DNA from: Arthrobacter sp. HY1533
GTDB lineage: Bacteria > Actinomycetota > Actinomycetes > Actinomycetales > Micrococcaceae
Assembly: GCF_027568515.1 (NCBI RefSeq)
Contig: NZ_JANKZF010000033.1
Location: forward strand, 1 to 53,311
Length of the DNA stretch: 53,311 nucleotides
Direction: 5' to 3'
The notes under the pieces: generated by a model
Told to the model about the DNA's origin: nothing
The model's database searches: none
Seen by the model: only the letters and a program-made list of their open reading frames with translations
Translations under genes and position numbers: made by a program
In this document: positions 43,200 to 51,351 of the stretch, in pieces
Layout: every line of letters starts with the position of its first letter
Numbering within the stretch: position 1 is the first letter of the stretch

Positions 43200-43976
43200 A
43201 TGCGTATAGCCCGTTTTGTAGTAGACAATGACCCCATGTACGGCGTGGTTGAAGGCGAACCCGGCAGTGAAATTGTCACTGTCATCAAGGGTGACCCCTT
43301 CTTCAACGGCGTTGAGCGCACCGCCGAGAAGCACCCGCTTGCCGACGTGCGCCTCGTGGCACCGATCATCCCGCGCAGCAAGGTCATCGGCGTGGGCCGC
43401 AACTTTGCCGAGCACGCCCGCGAACTCGGCAATGAGGTGCCCGAGAACCCGCTCATGTTCCTCAAGCCCAACACCTCAGTGATCGGCCCGAACGAGCCCA
43501 TCGTGCTGCCGGAATTCTCCGAGGAGGTCTCCTACGAGGCCGAGCTGTGCGTGGTCATCGGCCGCATCTGCAAGGACGTCCCGGAGGAGCGCGTGGACGA
43601 GGTCATCTTCGGCTACACCTGCGGCAACGACTTGACGGCCCGCGACGTCCAGGCCGGCGACGGCCAGTGGGCCCGCGCCAAGGGCTTTGACACCTCAGCC
43701 CCGCTGGGCCCGTGGATCGAAACCGAGCTGGACCCCGACGACGTCTACATCAAGGGCTGGCTCAACGGCGAACTCCGCCAGGACGGCAGCAGCAACCAGA
43801 TGGTGCGCAGCGTCCGCGAACTCGTCTCGATCGTCTCCCACGCCTTCACCCTGCTCCCGGGCGACGTCATCATGACCGGCACCCCGGCCGGCGTGGACCT
43901 TCTGCAGGCAGGAGACCGCTACGATGTCGAAATCGAGGGCATCGGCCGCCTGTCCAACCCGGTGGTCCGCCGCTGA
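43200..43976 (+). CDS. Fumarylacetoacetate hydrolase family protein
   Basis: A 258-residue enzyme of the FAH superfamily (hydrolases, decarboxylases and isomerases of 2-oxo acids). It begins MRIARFVVDNDPMYGVVEG and shows the catalytic core KVIGVGRNFAEHARELG, the metal-binding Glu set in VSYEAELCVVIGR, TCGNDLTARDVQAGDGQWARAKGFDTSAPLGPW and VIMTGTPAGVDLLQAGD. Substrate unknown; in relatives it is often oxaloacetate or an acylpyruvate. From recall it is commonly next to ilvE and gltX in Arthrobacter. A terminator follows. Confidence 0.92.
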   Translation: MRIARFVVDNDPMYGVVEGEPGSEIVTVIKGDPFFNGVERTAEKHPLADVRLVAPIIPRSKVIGVGRNFAEHARELGNEVPENPLMFLKPNTSVIGPNEPIVLPEFSEEVSYEAELCVVIGRICKDVPEERVDEVIFGYTCGNDLTARDVQAGDGQWARAKGFDTSAPLGPWIETELDPDDVYIKGWLNGELRQDGSSNQMVRSVRELVSIVSHAFTLLPGDVIMTGTPAGVDLLQAGDRYDVEIEGIGRLSNPVVRR

Positions 43977-43994
43977 CGTCCGGTTCTTTGCTGC

Positions 43995-44035
43995 GTGCCG
44001 CCGTTGATTAAGTTCGACGGCGGCACTTGGCTTTT
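43995..44035 (+). terminator. Terminator after the FAH-family gene
   Basis: Perfect 10-bp arms GTGCCGCCGT (43995-44004) and its complement (44017-44026), followed by TTGGCTTTT. Confidence 0.75.
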
Positions 44036-44116
44036 GTGCGGTGCCCGCCCCGCGATCCTGGCTGGCCCGCTGGAAGTGACAACTTTAGTTGGATGTGGCG
44101 GCAATGCCGCGAAATT

Positions 44117-44122
44117 TAGGCT
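44117..44122 (+). promoter_or_regulatory. -10 box of the second histidine kinase gene, leaderless start
   Basis: TAGGCT, 6 nt, ATG: identical arrangement to leuB. Confidence 0.55.
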
Positions 44123-44128
44123 TGAAGC

Positions 44129-45391
44129 ATGAACACAAAAACCACCCCAGTTGGCAGCGTATGGCGTACGGCATTGCTCGTGGTCGTTGTTGCCGCCGCC
44201 GACTTCCTGCTCTCTTTGATAAGCCTGGGCCTCGGCCTGGACAGCGGAACCGTGCCGGCCGAGCCGGGCGCCGTCGAATTCATTCGCTACGCGGGCCTGC
44301 CCGTGCTTGCCCCCTTGGGTGCCGTGGCGCTCATCTGGCGCAACCGATTTCCCAGGTCGGTGGCCGCAGCCGCCGCCATTGTGGGCGCACTGACCTTCAG
44401 CGGAATTGCCTTCCTGGTGGCGCTCTACCTGCTGGCCCGGCGGCAATTGTCGTGGTGGGTTGCCGGCCTCATTGCGCTTTGCCTGGGGGCCGAGGCCCTG
44501 GTCGGCATCGAGCCGCTGGGCTGGGCGGAAGCCTTGCTGGGTGTTGTGCTGCTCGCGGCCATTGCGGGGTGGGGCGCCTACCGTGGCCAGCGCGTCCGGG
44601 ACCGGGAGGCGCGGCTGGCTTCCCTGCGGGAGCGTGCCGAGCTGGCCGAGCTGGAACGGGCCGCGGCCGTTGAAAACAGCCGGCTGGCCGAGCGCCACCG
44701 GATTGCCCGCGAAATGCATGACACCCTGGCCCACCGGATGTCGCTCGTGGCCGTCCAGGCCGCTGCCCTGCAGGTGGATGCCCCCGACACCGAAACCGCC
44801 AACTCGGCCCGGCTGATTCGGGAAACTGCACACGCGGCCCTGGGGGAGCTCCGCGATGTCCTGGGTGTTTTGCATGAGGACGGAACCGCGACTGACGCCG
44901 GCTGGAAGCCCGTGGAACGTCACGGAACCGGGTCAGCGGACTCCGGCGGCCGGATCCGAACTGCCCCATCCGGGATTGCCCAGATTCCAGGGCTGCTGGA
45001 GGAATGGCGCCAGGCCGGAGTCGCTGTCGACTTCACGCCCATCCCCGAACTCGAAGCAGGACTTTCGGATGCCGTCAGCCGGGCCGCCTTCCGGGTGGTG
45101 CAGGAAGGGATCACAAACGTGGCCCGCCACGCCCCGGATGCCCAGGCAAAGGTGGGCCTTGAAATCATTGCACGGCAATTGCACATCACAGTTTCCAACG
45201 GTCCCGGAGACCCGGCGGGCGCCGCAGTGGGAGCGGGCTTGGGTCTGGTCGGCTTGGCTGAACGTGTCCAGCTTCTGGGCGGCACGCTGTCACACGGGCG
45301 CGCCGGCAACGGATTCCAATTGTGCGCCCGCATCCCGATTTCAGGGCATGGTCCGGACCTCCTGGACTCAGCGGATGGGGCCCCGGAGTGA
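44129..45391 (+). CDS. Sensor histidine kinase, NarL family
   Basis: A 420-residue kinase with about five membrane helices and no large extracytoplasmic domain. A helical linker (residues about 155-190) leads to the phosphoacceptor His in AERHRIAREMHDTLAHRMSLVAVQ. The ATPase domain has VVQEGITNVARHA (N box) and AGLGLVGLAERVQLLGGTL (G box). The D box is degraded: the sequence reads HITVSNGPGDPAG, without the usual D-x-G-x-G Asp, seen also in some other NarL-family kinases that use SNG or NxP there. It is co-transcribed with the next gene through a GTGA overlap. Confidence 0.92.
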   Translation: MNTKTTPVGSVWRTALLVVVVAAADFLLSLISLGLGLDSGTVPAEPGAVEFIRYAGLPVLAPLGAVALIWRNRFPRSVAAAAAIVGALTFSGIAFLVALYLLARRQLSWWVAGLIALCLGAEALVGIEPLGWAEALLGVVLLAAIAGWGAYRGQRVRDREARLASLRERAELAELERAAAVENSRLAERHRIAREMHDTLAHRMSLVAVQAAALQVDAPDTETANSARLIRETAHAALGELRDVLGVLHEDGTATDAGWKPVERHGTGSADSGGRIRTAPSGIAQIPGLLEEWRQAGVAVDFTPIPELEAGLSDAVSRAAFRVVQEGITNVARHAPDAQAKVGLEIIARQLHITVSNGPGDPAGAAVGAGLGLVGLAERVQLLGGTLSHGRAGNGFQLCARIPISGHGPDLLDSADGAPE

Positions 45392-46044
45392 ACCACCAGA
45401 TCCGGGTCATTGTGGCCGACGACGAGACGCTGGTCCGGGCCGCCCTGGTCAAGATGGTCAATTCCCGCACCGACATGCAGGTGGTGGGGGAGGCCGCCAA
45501 CGGCCCGCAGGCGGTGCGGTGCGCACAAGTGCAGCGGGCCGACGTCGTGCTGATGGACGTGCGCATGCCCGGTGGTGACGGGATCACGGCAACGGCGCAG
45601 CTGCGCGCACTGGAGCAGCCGCCGCAGGTCCTGGTCCTGACCACCTTCGACCTGGACGACTACGTGTTTGCCGCCCTGGAGGCCGGTGCCGGCGGATTCC
45701 TGCTCAAGGACACGGACCCGGATCGGCTGTTCCATGCCATCAGGGCCGTGGCGGCGGGGGAGGGCATGCTGGCGCCGAGCGTCACGAAGCGGCTGATCGA
45801 CAGGACCAGGGAACGGGCCGCGGCGGCGCGCGCCAAGGCAGCCGTTGCCCGCCTGGACAGGCTGACGGCGCGGGAATCCGAGGTGCTGGACGCTGTTGCC
45901 CAGGGCATGAGCAACGACGGGATCGCGCGTCGGCTGTTCCTGAGCGAGGGAACCGTCAAGACCCATGTCTCGCGGATTTTGGCGAAACTGGAACTGGAAA
46001 ACAGGGTCCAGGCGGCGCTTCTTTTCCGGGACTCGATGCACTGA
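45388..46044 (+). CDS. Response regulator, NarL/LuxR type
   Basis: A 218-residue regulator. Receiver: IRVIVADDETLVRAALV, phosphoacceptor Asp in DVVLMDVRMPGGDG, VLVLTTFD, and Lys in GFLLKDTDPD. The linker (RTRERAAAARAKAAVAR) is Ala/Arg-rich. LuxR helix-turn-helix: LTARESEVLDAVAQGMSNDGIARRLFLSEGTVKTHVSRIL. The GTG start overlaps the kinase stop, so the two are coupled. A weak terminator follows. Confidence 0.94.
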   Translation: MNHQIRVIVADDETLVRAALVKMVNSRTDMQVVGEAANGPQAVRCAQVQRADVVLMDVRMPGGDGITATAQLRALEQPPQVLVLTTFDLDDYVFAALEAGAGGFLLKDTDPDRLFHAIRAVAAGEGMLAPSVTKRLIDRTRERAAAARAKAAVARLDRLTARESEVLDAVAQGMSNDGIARRLFLSEGTVKTHVSRILAKLELENRVQAALLFRDSMH

Positions 46045-46059
46045 ACCGCGGCAATTTTC

Positions 46060-46090
46060 CCGGGCCTGCGGAGCGGTCCGGCGATTTTTT
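46060..46090 (+). terminator. Terminator after the second two-component pair
   Basis: CCGGGCC (46060-46066) with GGTCCGG (46075-46081), one wobble, followed by CGATTTTTT. Confidence 0.65.
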
Positions 46091-46230
46091 GTACCCGATA
46101 TTGTCTGCATCGCCGCGCAATTTTCTTGCCGAATTTATGGCGTGTCCCGCTCAACCGAAAATAAGCGGCAATCCGCGGATTTTTTGCCAAATTGGCGTGG
46201 CCCCGGGGTGCCGCGGATCGCAGATGAGCT

Positions 46231-46246
46231 TGTGATTGGCATCACG
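46231..46246. promoter_or_regulatory. CRP/GlxR-like site before the amino-acid permease
   Basis: TGTGA-TTGGCA-TCACG matches the TGTGA-N6-TCACA consensus except at the last base. It is 110 bases before the permease start. The rest of 46091-46355 is AT-richer and has no supported gene. Confidence 0.5.
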
Positions 46247-46355
46247 CACATATTTTGCCGTAGTAGGATTGTGAAGCCCTTTGAGACCATGTTTGTGGCA
46301 AAACTGCGAATTATGGACTCCTGCAAGCGGGCGAACCTACAACAAAGGACCTTGC

Positions 46356-47801
46356 GTGACAACCGAAGCAACAGACAAAGCAACACCCGTTGCCGTCCCG
46401 GACAACATCACCGCCGAGGGCTACCAAAAGACCTTGAACCGACGCCAGGTCACCATGATTGCCATGGGCGGCGCCATCGGCGTGGGCCTGTTCATGGGTG
46501 CCGGCGGACGCCTCGCCTCCACGGGCCCGGCACTGATTTTCTCCTACGCCATCGCCGGCGTCATTGCCTACCTGCTCATGCGTGCGCTGGGCGAGCTCAT
46601 CATGTACCGCCAGACCTCCGGCTCATTCGTCTCCTACGCCGGCGAGCTTTTCGGCAAGAAGGGCGCGTTCCTCTCCGGCTGGATGTACTTCATCAACTGG
46701 GCCATGACGGGCGTGGCGGAGCTGATTGCCATTGGCCTGTACTTCCAATACTTCTTCCCAGGCGTTCCCGTTGAAGTGAGCGCCTTCTGTGCCTTGATCC
46801 TGCTGGTGGCGGTGAACCTGCTCAGCGTGAAGGCCTTTGGCGAGTTTGAGTTCTGGGCCTCCTGCCTCAAGGTTGGCGCCATTTTGATCTTCCTCGCAGT
46901 GGGTACCTTCATGGTGGTCACCAACGCTTCCGTTGGCGCCGGCCATGCCAGCGTTGGAAACCTGTTCCACGAGCAGGGCGGCATGTTCCCCAAGGGCGGC
47001 CTGGTCATGATCCTGGTCCTGAACGCCGTGATCTTTGCCTACAACGCCATTGAACTGGTGGGCATCACTGCCGGCGAAATGAAGAACCCGGCCCGCGAGG
47101 TGCCCAAGGCGATCCGCGCCGTCGTTCTGCGCATTGTGGTGTTCTACGTTGGCTCGGTCACGCTGCTGGCCATGATCATGCCCTCCGACCAGTACAAGTC
47201 CGGCGAGAGCCCGTTCGTGACGGTCTTCTCCGCCATGGGCCTGGACTGGGTGGGCTCGGTCATGAACTTTGTTGTCATCACCGCGGCACTGTCGTCCTGC
47301 AACTCCGGGCTGTACTCCATTGGGCGCATCTTCCGCACCATGGCCAACAATGGCCACGCGCCGGCCTGGCTCACCAAGATGTCCTCACGCCATGTGCCGT
47401 ACGCCGCGATCCTGAGCATTGCCGGCGTGTACGTGGTGGGCGTGCTCGCCAACATCTGGCTCGGCGGCTCACACGCCTTCGACCTGGCACTGAACACGGC
47501 CTCCATCGGCGTGATCTTCACCTGGGGCTCCATCTTTGCCAGCCAGATCATGCTGCGCAAGAAGAAGGGCAAGGTCTCCTCGCTGCCCATGCCCGGATCG
47601 CCCTGGACAAGCTGGGTGGGCCTGGTTGCCCTCCTGGTCATCACCGTGCTGATTGGCTTTGACACCATGACGGCCCCTGACGGCAGCGTCTTCCTGCTGG
47701 GCCTGTGGACGCTGTGCACCATCCCGTTCTTCGCCGTGGTCCTGTGGCTCGGCTGGCAGTTCGTGAAGAACAACGAACCCAAGAGCGAGCTGTTCAGCTA
47801 G
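46356..47801 (+). CDS. Amino acid permease (AAT/APC family, AnsP-like)
   Basis: A 481-residue secondary transporter with about 12 helices. The first helix has QVTMIAMGGAIGVGLFMGAGGRLASTGPAL, followed by ALGELIMYRQTSGSFVSYAGELFG, the amino-acid transporter signature. A later block AYNAIELVGITAGEMKNPAREVPKAI is typical of AnsP/GabP/ProY types. It should import an amino acid with protons; asparagine is a guess from overall likeness. GTG at 46356 has AAAGGA 6 nt upstream. A CRP-like site suggests carbon-source control. Confidence 0.9.
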   Translation: MTTEATDKATPVAVPDNITAEGYQKTLNRRQVTMIAMGGAIGVGLFMGAGGRLASTGPALIFSYAIAGVIAYLLMRALGELIMYRQTSGSFVSYAGELFGKKGAFLSGWMYFINWAMTGVAELIAIGLYFQYFFPGVPVEVSAFCALILLVAVNLLSVKAFGEFEFWASCLKVGAILIFLAVGTFMVVTNASVGAGHASVGNLFHEQGGMFPKGGLVMILVLNAVIFAYNAIELVGITAGEMKNPAREVPKAIRAVVLRIVVFYVGSVTLLAMIMPSDQYKSGESPFVTVFSAMGLDWVGSVMNFVVITAALSSCNSGLYSIGRIFRTMANNGHAPAWLTKMSSRHVPYAAILSIAGVYVVGVLANIWLGGSHAFDLALNTASIGVIFTWGSIFASQIMLRKKKGKVSSLPMPGSPWTSWVGLVALLVITVLIGFDTMTAPDGSVFLLGLWTLCTIPFFAVVLWLGWQFVKNNEPKSELFS

Positions 47802-47810
47802 CACCCGCCA

Positions 47811-47880
47811 AAAGGGATGGCGTTCGCGCCGCCGGCCCAGGGGAAACCCGAGGCCGGCGGCACGAACGCCATCCTTTTTT
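47811..47880. terminator. Long terminator between the permease and repeat-protein genes
   Basis: About 27-nt arms (47811-47837 and 47852-47877) with one bulged G and one mismatch, 14-nt loop, AAA and TTTTTT ends. Serves both convergent genes. Confidence 0.9.
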
Positions 47881-47893
47881 CATGCCCTGCCGG

Positions 47894-50053
47894 CTAGTCC
47901 CGCCGTGTCGACGTCCGGCGGCGCAGCATGAGTGTCAGCGCGATGGCCACCAGGAGTGCCCCGATGATGGCCAGGATGGGCGCCGGCGACGAGACTGCGC
48001 CGGCCGGAGTGACGGCCGAAACTCCCGTGTACAGCTCCGAGGTGCCGTCGGCCACTTGGCTGTTGCCTGCAGCCAATGCGTCCGCCCCGTCGGCCATGAG
48101 GCTTGCACCCGCGGCCAAGGCCGAGGAGCCGTCGGCGATCTTGGCATTCCCGTCCTTCAGCGCCGCGTTGCCCGCAGCCAGTTTCCCGGCGCCGTCGGCC
48201 AGCGCCTTGCTGCCCGCCAGCAGGCCCGAGCCAGCCTGTTCCGGGGTTCCGGCGACGCCGTCATGCAGCGCCTGCGTGCCAGTGGCGAGCTTTCCCGTGC
48301 CGGCTTCCAGGTTCTTGGTTGCGTACAGCAGGCCGGGACGTTCGGGGTCCCCGGGGGTGCCGTCCATGCCGAAGACCAGCAACTGGGTGCCGGCGGCGAG
48401 CTTGCCCGTGCCTGCAGAGATCTTTGAGCCTCCGGCAGCCAGTTCGGCGGCGCCGTCAATGAGTCCCTTCTTTCCTGCGGTTCCATCCAGGCCCGCGGCG
48501 ATTTGTCCTGTGCCGGTGGCGAGCTTGCCCGTGCCGGTGGACAGTGCGGTGGATCCGGCCGCCAGGGACTGCACCGCTTTGAGCAGACCCGGCTGGGCCG
48601 GATCACCCGGCACGCCATGCACACCCGCAACCAACTGCCGCGTTCCGGCACGCAAGGCTGCGGCGCCATCTTCGAGCTGCTGGGTTCCGCCGGAAAGTTC
48701 GACGGCGCCTGCCGCAAGTTTTTGGGTGCCGGCAACAAGTCCGGGCTGGGTGGCATCGTTGGGTACACCGTTGAGCCCTGCCGACAGTTGCGTCGTTCCG
48801 GCGGCAAGCTGCTGGGCCCCGGCCTGCAGTCGCTGTGCGCCGGCCACAAGGCCCGGATTCTGGGGATCTGTGCTGTTGAGTTTCTGGCCCAATACGCCAA
48901 ACCCGGCCTGGAGCTGCTGGCCTCCGGCTGCAAGGTTGGCGCTTCCCGCGGCAGCCTTCCGGGCGCCCGCGTCCAGGGCCGCCAGCTTGTCCAGCAGGGC
49001 CCCAACAGGGGTCAATGGGTTGGCCTGGGAATATGCCAGCAGCTGCGACATTCCCTCGCTGAGGGCGGCGGTGCCCTCGGCCGGGACGCCTTCCGCGGAA
49101 CCGTGGCCGGCCAGCTGGGCTGCCCCGGCCGCCAATTGCTTGACACCGTCAGCCAGGTTCTGTGGATCTGTTCCCGTGGACGAGGCCGTGAGGCCGGCGG
49201 AGAGCTGTGAGACGCCGGCGGCCAATCCCTGGGCGCCAGCGCTCAGCTGCAAGGCACCGGTGTTTGCCTGGGCGGCGCCGGCGCCAAGGGCTTCGGCGCC
49301 GGCTGCGGCAGCGGCCGCCCCGGCACTCAACTGCTGCGCCCCGCCGTTGAGCTTGGCGGCACCAAGCACGGCGTCGCCGACACCCTTGTCCACAGCTGAG
49401 ATGCCGGGTGCCAGCTTTGTTGCCACGCCGTCGGCCACGGAGGCTGCGCCGGACCGGAGGGCCTTGGATCCCGCGAACAATTCCTGGGCGCCGTTGTTGG
49501 CGGCCAAAACGCCCGGGGCGAGCTGGTTCTTCACGCCGAAGGCGAGGGTGGAGGCTCCTGCAGACAGTTCCGCGCCGCCCACCGCCAGCAGTTTCGCGCC
49601 GTCGTCAACCGAGTAGACGCCCGGGGCGAGCTTGTTGCGGACGTCATTGGCCGTCTTGGCTGCCCCGTCGGACAATGCCTGGGCGCCCTCGTTGGCGCCT
49701 TCGAGTCCGGGCAGGAGCTCTTCTTCAATTCCTTCGCTGAGCTCCATTGCCCCGCTGGAGAGTTTGCCGGCCCCGGCGCTGGCATCGGCGGCACCCGTGG
49801 CTGCCGCGGCGGCGCCCTTGGACAGCGCGGCTGCGCCGTCGTCCAGCTCGGTGGCCCCCTGCTGGAGTTTGTTGGCCCCGGCCGAGGTGAGTTTGGTGCC
49901 GTCGTTGAGCTGAGAAGCGCCGGTTGCGATTTTGGTGGTGGTCAGGGCGAAGAATGCGACCAGCCCCAGAATCAACAGGCCGAGCACAGCATGGGCAATG
50001 TAGTGGTTTCTGACGGTCCTGTGCAACGGCGCGCCTGTAGTGCTGCGGGTCAT
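47894..50053 (-). CDS. Heptad-repeat membrane protein (YhgE/Pip-like repeats)
   Basis: A 719-residue protein with a helix at about 21-40, a helix at about 693-710 and, between them, some 80 seven-residue repeats of the form A-x-x-L-x-x-G (such as GTGKLATGTQAL). The N-terminal half is broken by three KLAPG insertions plus one LLPGLEG; the C-terminal half by five insertions of the type GxPGDPxxPGL. The repeats resemble the extracytoplasmic segments of YhgE/Pip, YueB and EsaA proteins but here fill nearly the whole chain, with no transporter core. It should form a long outer stalk or loop fixed at both ends in the membrane. Function unknown. ATG at 50053 has GAGGAA upstream. Confidence 0.8.
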   Translation of the reverse strand: MTRSTTGAPLHRTVRNHYIAHAVLGLLILGLVAFFALTTTKIATGASQLNDGTKLTSAGANKLQQGATELDDGAAALSKGAAAAATGAADASAGAGKLSSGAMELSEGIEEELLPGLEGANEGAQALSDGAAKTANDVRNKLAPGVYSVDDGAKLLAVGGAELSAGASTLAFGVKNQLAPGVLAANNGAQELFAGSKALRSGAASVADGVATKLAPGISAVDKGVGDAVLGAAKLNGGAQQLSAGAAAAAAGAEALGAGAAQANTGALQLSAGAQGLAAGVSQLSAGLTASSTGTDPQNLADGVKQLAAGAAQLAGHGSAEGVPAEGTAALSEGMSQLLAYSQANPLTPVGALLDKLAALDAGARKAAAGSANLAAGGQQLQAGFGVLGQKLNSTDPQNPGLVAGAQRLQAGAQQLAAGTTQLSAGLNGVPNDATQPGLVAGTQKLAAGAVELSGGTQQLEDGAAALRAGTRQLVAGVHGVPGDPAQPGLLKAVQSLAAGSTALSTGTGKLATGTGQIAAGLDGTAGKKGLIDGAAELAAGGSKISAGTGKLAAGTQLLVFGMDGTPGDPERPGLLYATKNLEAGTGKLATGTQALHDGVAGTPEQAGSGLLAGSKALADGAGKLAAGNAALKDGNAKIADGSSALAAGASLMADGADALAAGNSQVADGTSELYTGVSAVTPAGAVSSPAPILAIIGALLVAIALTLMLRRRTSTRRD

Positions 50054-50087
50054 GGGCAGTTCCTCACGAATGTTGGAAGAATGTGAC

Positions 50088-50108
50088 GTAGCTAACAAGT
50101 TAAGCTAC
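50088..50108. promoter_or_regulatory. Candidate TetR-type operator
   Basis: A quasi-palindrome: GTAGCT (50088-50093) and AGCTAC (50103-50108) around TAAC-AA-GTTA (50093-50102). It lies 35-55 bases upstream of the repeat-protein start. No TetR gene is adjacent in the window. Confidence 0.45.
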
Positions 50109-50224
50109 TGACGAGTAACATACATGAGCGGATGGCACTAAAGTCGGTCGTTATGTAAACGTGACCTTTACTGAACAAGAAAAAGTGGCCGTGACTCCCT
50201 GCCTGCGTTCTCCCGGGCATGCGC

Positions 50225-50292
50225 AAAATGACACCGATCCCGCTTTTTGACCCCGGAATTCCGGGGTCAAAAAGCGGGATCGGTGTCATTTT
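50225..50292. terminator. 68-bp perfect palindrome
   Basis: Arms of 34 bases (50225-50258 and 50259-50292) are exactly complementary with no loop, centred on GAATTC, with AAAA and TTTT ends. It lies downstream of the SRPBCC gene (which ends at 50329, minus strand) and can terminate that operon. Confidence 0.8.
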
Positions 50293-50328
50293 CCGCGGGT
50301 GGCTGCGGGTGGCCGTGGTGCCGGGTGG

Positions 50329-50814
50329 CTACCCGGCCAGAATTGAGTCGATCTGCCCCATGGCCTCGCGCATGCCCTCCTCCATGCCCATGGCCAGCAT
50401 CTGCTCCATCTGTGCCTCGTTCTCAAAGGTGGTGGTGATGGTCATGAGCGTGAGTCCGCTGCGGTCCTCAAGGGAGACGGACATGCTGGCGGAGCCCATC
50501 TCGGTCATGGGGTCGCCGTTGTCGTCGGCGAAGCCGTCCTCGACCACCAGCGCCGTCGGGGCGGAAATGGAGGTGAACTGCCACCAGCCGCGGGGCTTGC
50601 TGCCGTCCGGGCCCGTCATGTAGTACGCGGCCTTGCCTCCCGGCTGGAAGTCATAGTCTTCAAATGTGGCCGGCCAGGTGGGCGGGCCCCACCAGCGCTC
50701 GAGCTGGCGCGGGTCCTCCCAGACCTGCCAGACGCGGTCGACGCCGGCGGCGAACTCGGCCGTGATGGCCAGCTGCAGGTCCTCGGGGGTCTTGGTGGAG
50801 TTGGTGACTGTCAT
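50329..50814 (-). CDS. SRPBCC (AHSA1/START-like) domain protein
   Basis: A 161-residue protein of the SRPBCC superfamily, AHSA1-like. Seen: AITAEFAAGVDRVWQVWEDPRQLERWWGPPTWPATFEDYDFQPGG, the classic first half with WWGP, and a C-terminal helix with repeated Met (MLAMGMEEGMREAMGQ). Members bind hydrophobic ligands or help stress proteins; function unclear. The ATG overlaps the stop of the ArsR gene, a common pairing (ArsR-SRPBCC). Confidence 0.9.
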   Translation of the reverse strand: MTVTNSTKTPEDLQLAITAEFAAGVDRVWQVWEDPRQLERWWGPPTWPATFEDYDFQPGGKAAYYMTGPDGSKPRGWWQFTSISAPTALVVEDGFADDNGDPMTEMGSASMSVSLEDRSGLTLMTITTTFENEAQMEQMLAMGMEEGMREAMGQIDSILAG

Positions 50815-51170
50815 GGCAATGCATCTCCAAGCTGTTCGTTGTCTTCGGCAAGGATGTCGGCGATCCGTACGGCGCGCTGCCGCCAGATTGCCTCATATTC
50901 GTCGAGCAGTTGGCGGGCCCTTTGCAGCCCGTCGCGGTTGGCATTCACCATCTGCTCCCTTCCGCGCTTTTCCTTGGTGACCAGGGAAGCACGCTCCAGC
51001 ACGGCCACATGTTTCTGGACCGCCGCGAAACTCATGGCGTAGAGGGCGGCGAGGCCCGACACTGAAAACGGTTCGGAGCTGACCCGCCGGACTATGTCCC
51101 GCCGGGTCGCATCCGAGAGCGCCTGGAACAGGCGGTCGACGGTGTCTTCGCTGAGCTGATCTACAACCAT
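50811..51170 (-). CDS. ArsR family transcriptional regulator
   Basis: A 119-residue winged-helix repressor: LFQALSDATRRDIVRRVSSEPFSVSGLAALYAMSFAAVQKHVAVLERASLVTKEKRGREQMV. The pair of metal-binding Cys of classical ArsR/SmtB is absent, so it is not a metal sensor of that kind. ATG at 51170 was chosen because a near-consensus promoter ends 8 nt upstream; an in-frame ATG at 51203 would lie inside the -35 box. Its start codon is inside a palindrome, so it probably represses itself and the SRPBCC gene. Confidence 0.9.
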   Translation of the reverse strand: MVVDQLSEDTVDRLFQALSDATRRDIVRRVSSEPFSVSGLAALYAMSFAAVQKHVAVLERASLVTKEKRGREQMVNANRDGLQRARQLLDEYEAIWRQRAVRIADILAEDNEQLGDALP

Positions 51171-51182
51171 TTGGTTGTAGAT
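51159..51182. promoter_or_regulatory. Operator of the ArsR/SRPBCC operon
   Basis: Two perfect 11-bp arms (ATCTACAACCA, 51159-51169 and complement 51172-51182) around TT. It covers the -10 box, the predicted transcript start and the start codon. Confidence 0.7.
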
Positions 51183-51208
51183 TACGCCTGCCGGATTTGC
51201 CATGTCAA
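51179..51208 (-). promoter_or_regulatory. Near-consensus promoter of the ArsR operon
   Basis: On the minus strand TTGACA (51208-51203), 18-bp spacer, TAATCT (51184-51179), then 8 nt to ATG. Confidence 0.7.
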
Positions 51209-51351
51209 GGGTTGGGGCAGGGGCAATTCAACGGGCACTTTCTGGCCGGGTGAAGCAAAAACCATTGCCGCCCGGGGCCCCGAGTCCTAGCCTTGACCCG
51301 TGGGCTTTTGACAGCCGTCACCCAGCCCCAAAAAAGTCTGGAGATTCTGCA

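Noticed and set aside
47928-49616. 562-codon plus-strand frame opposite the heptad-repeat gene
   Set aside because: A Pro/Ala/Ser-rich translation that simply mirrors the heptad periodicity; no start signal.
50092-50289. Small open frame on the minus strand around the 68-bp palindrome
   Set aside because: Most of it is the palindrome itself; the two strands give near-identical peptides for that reason.
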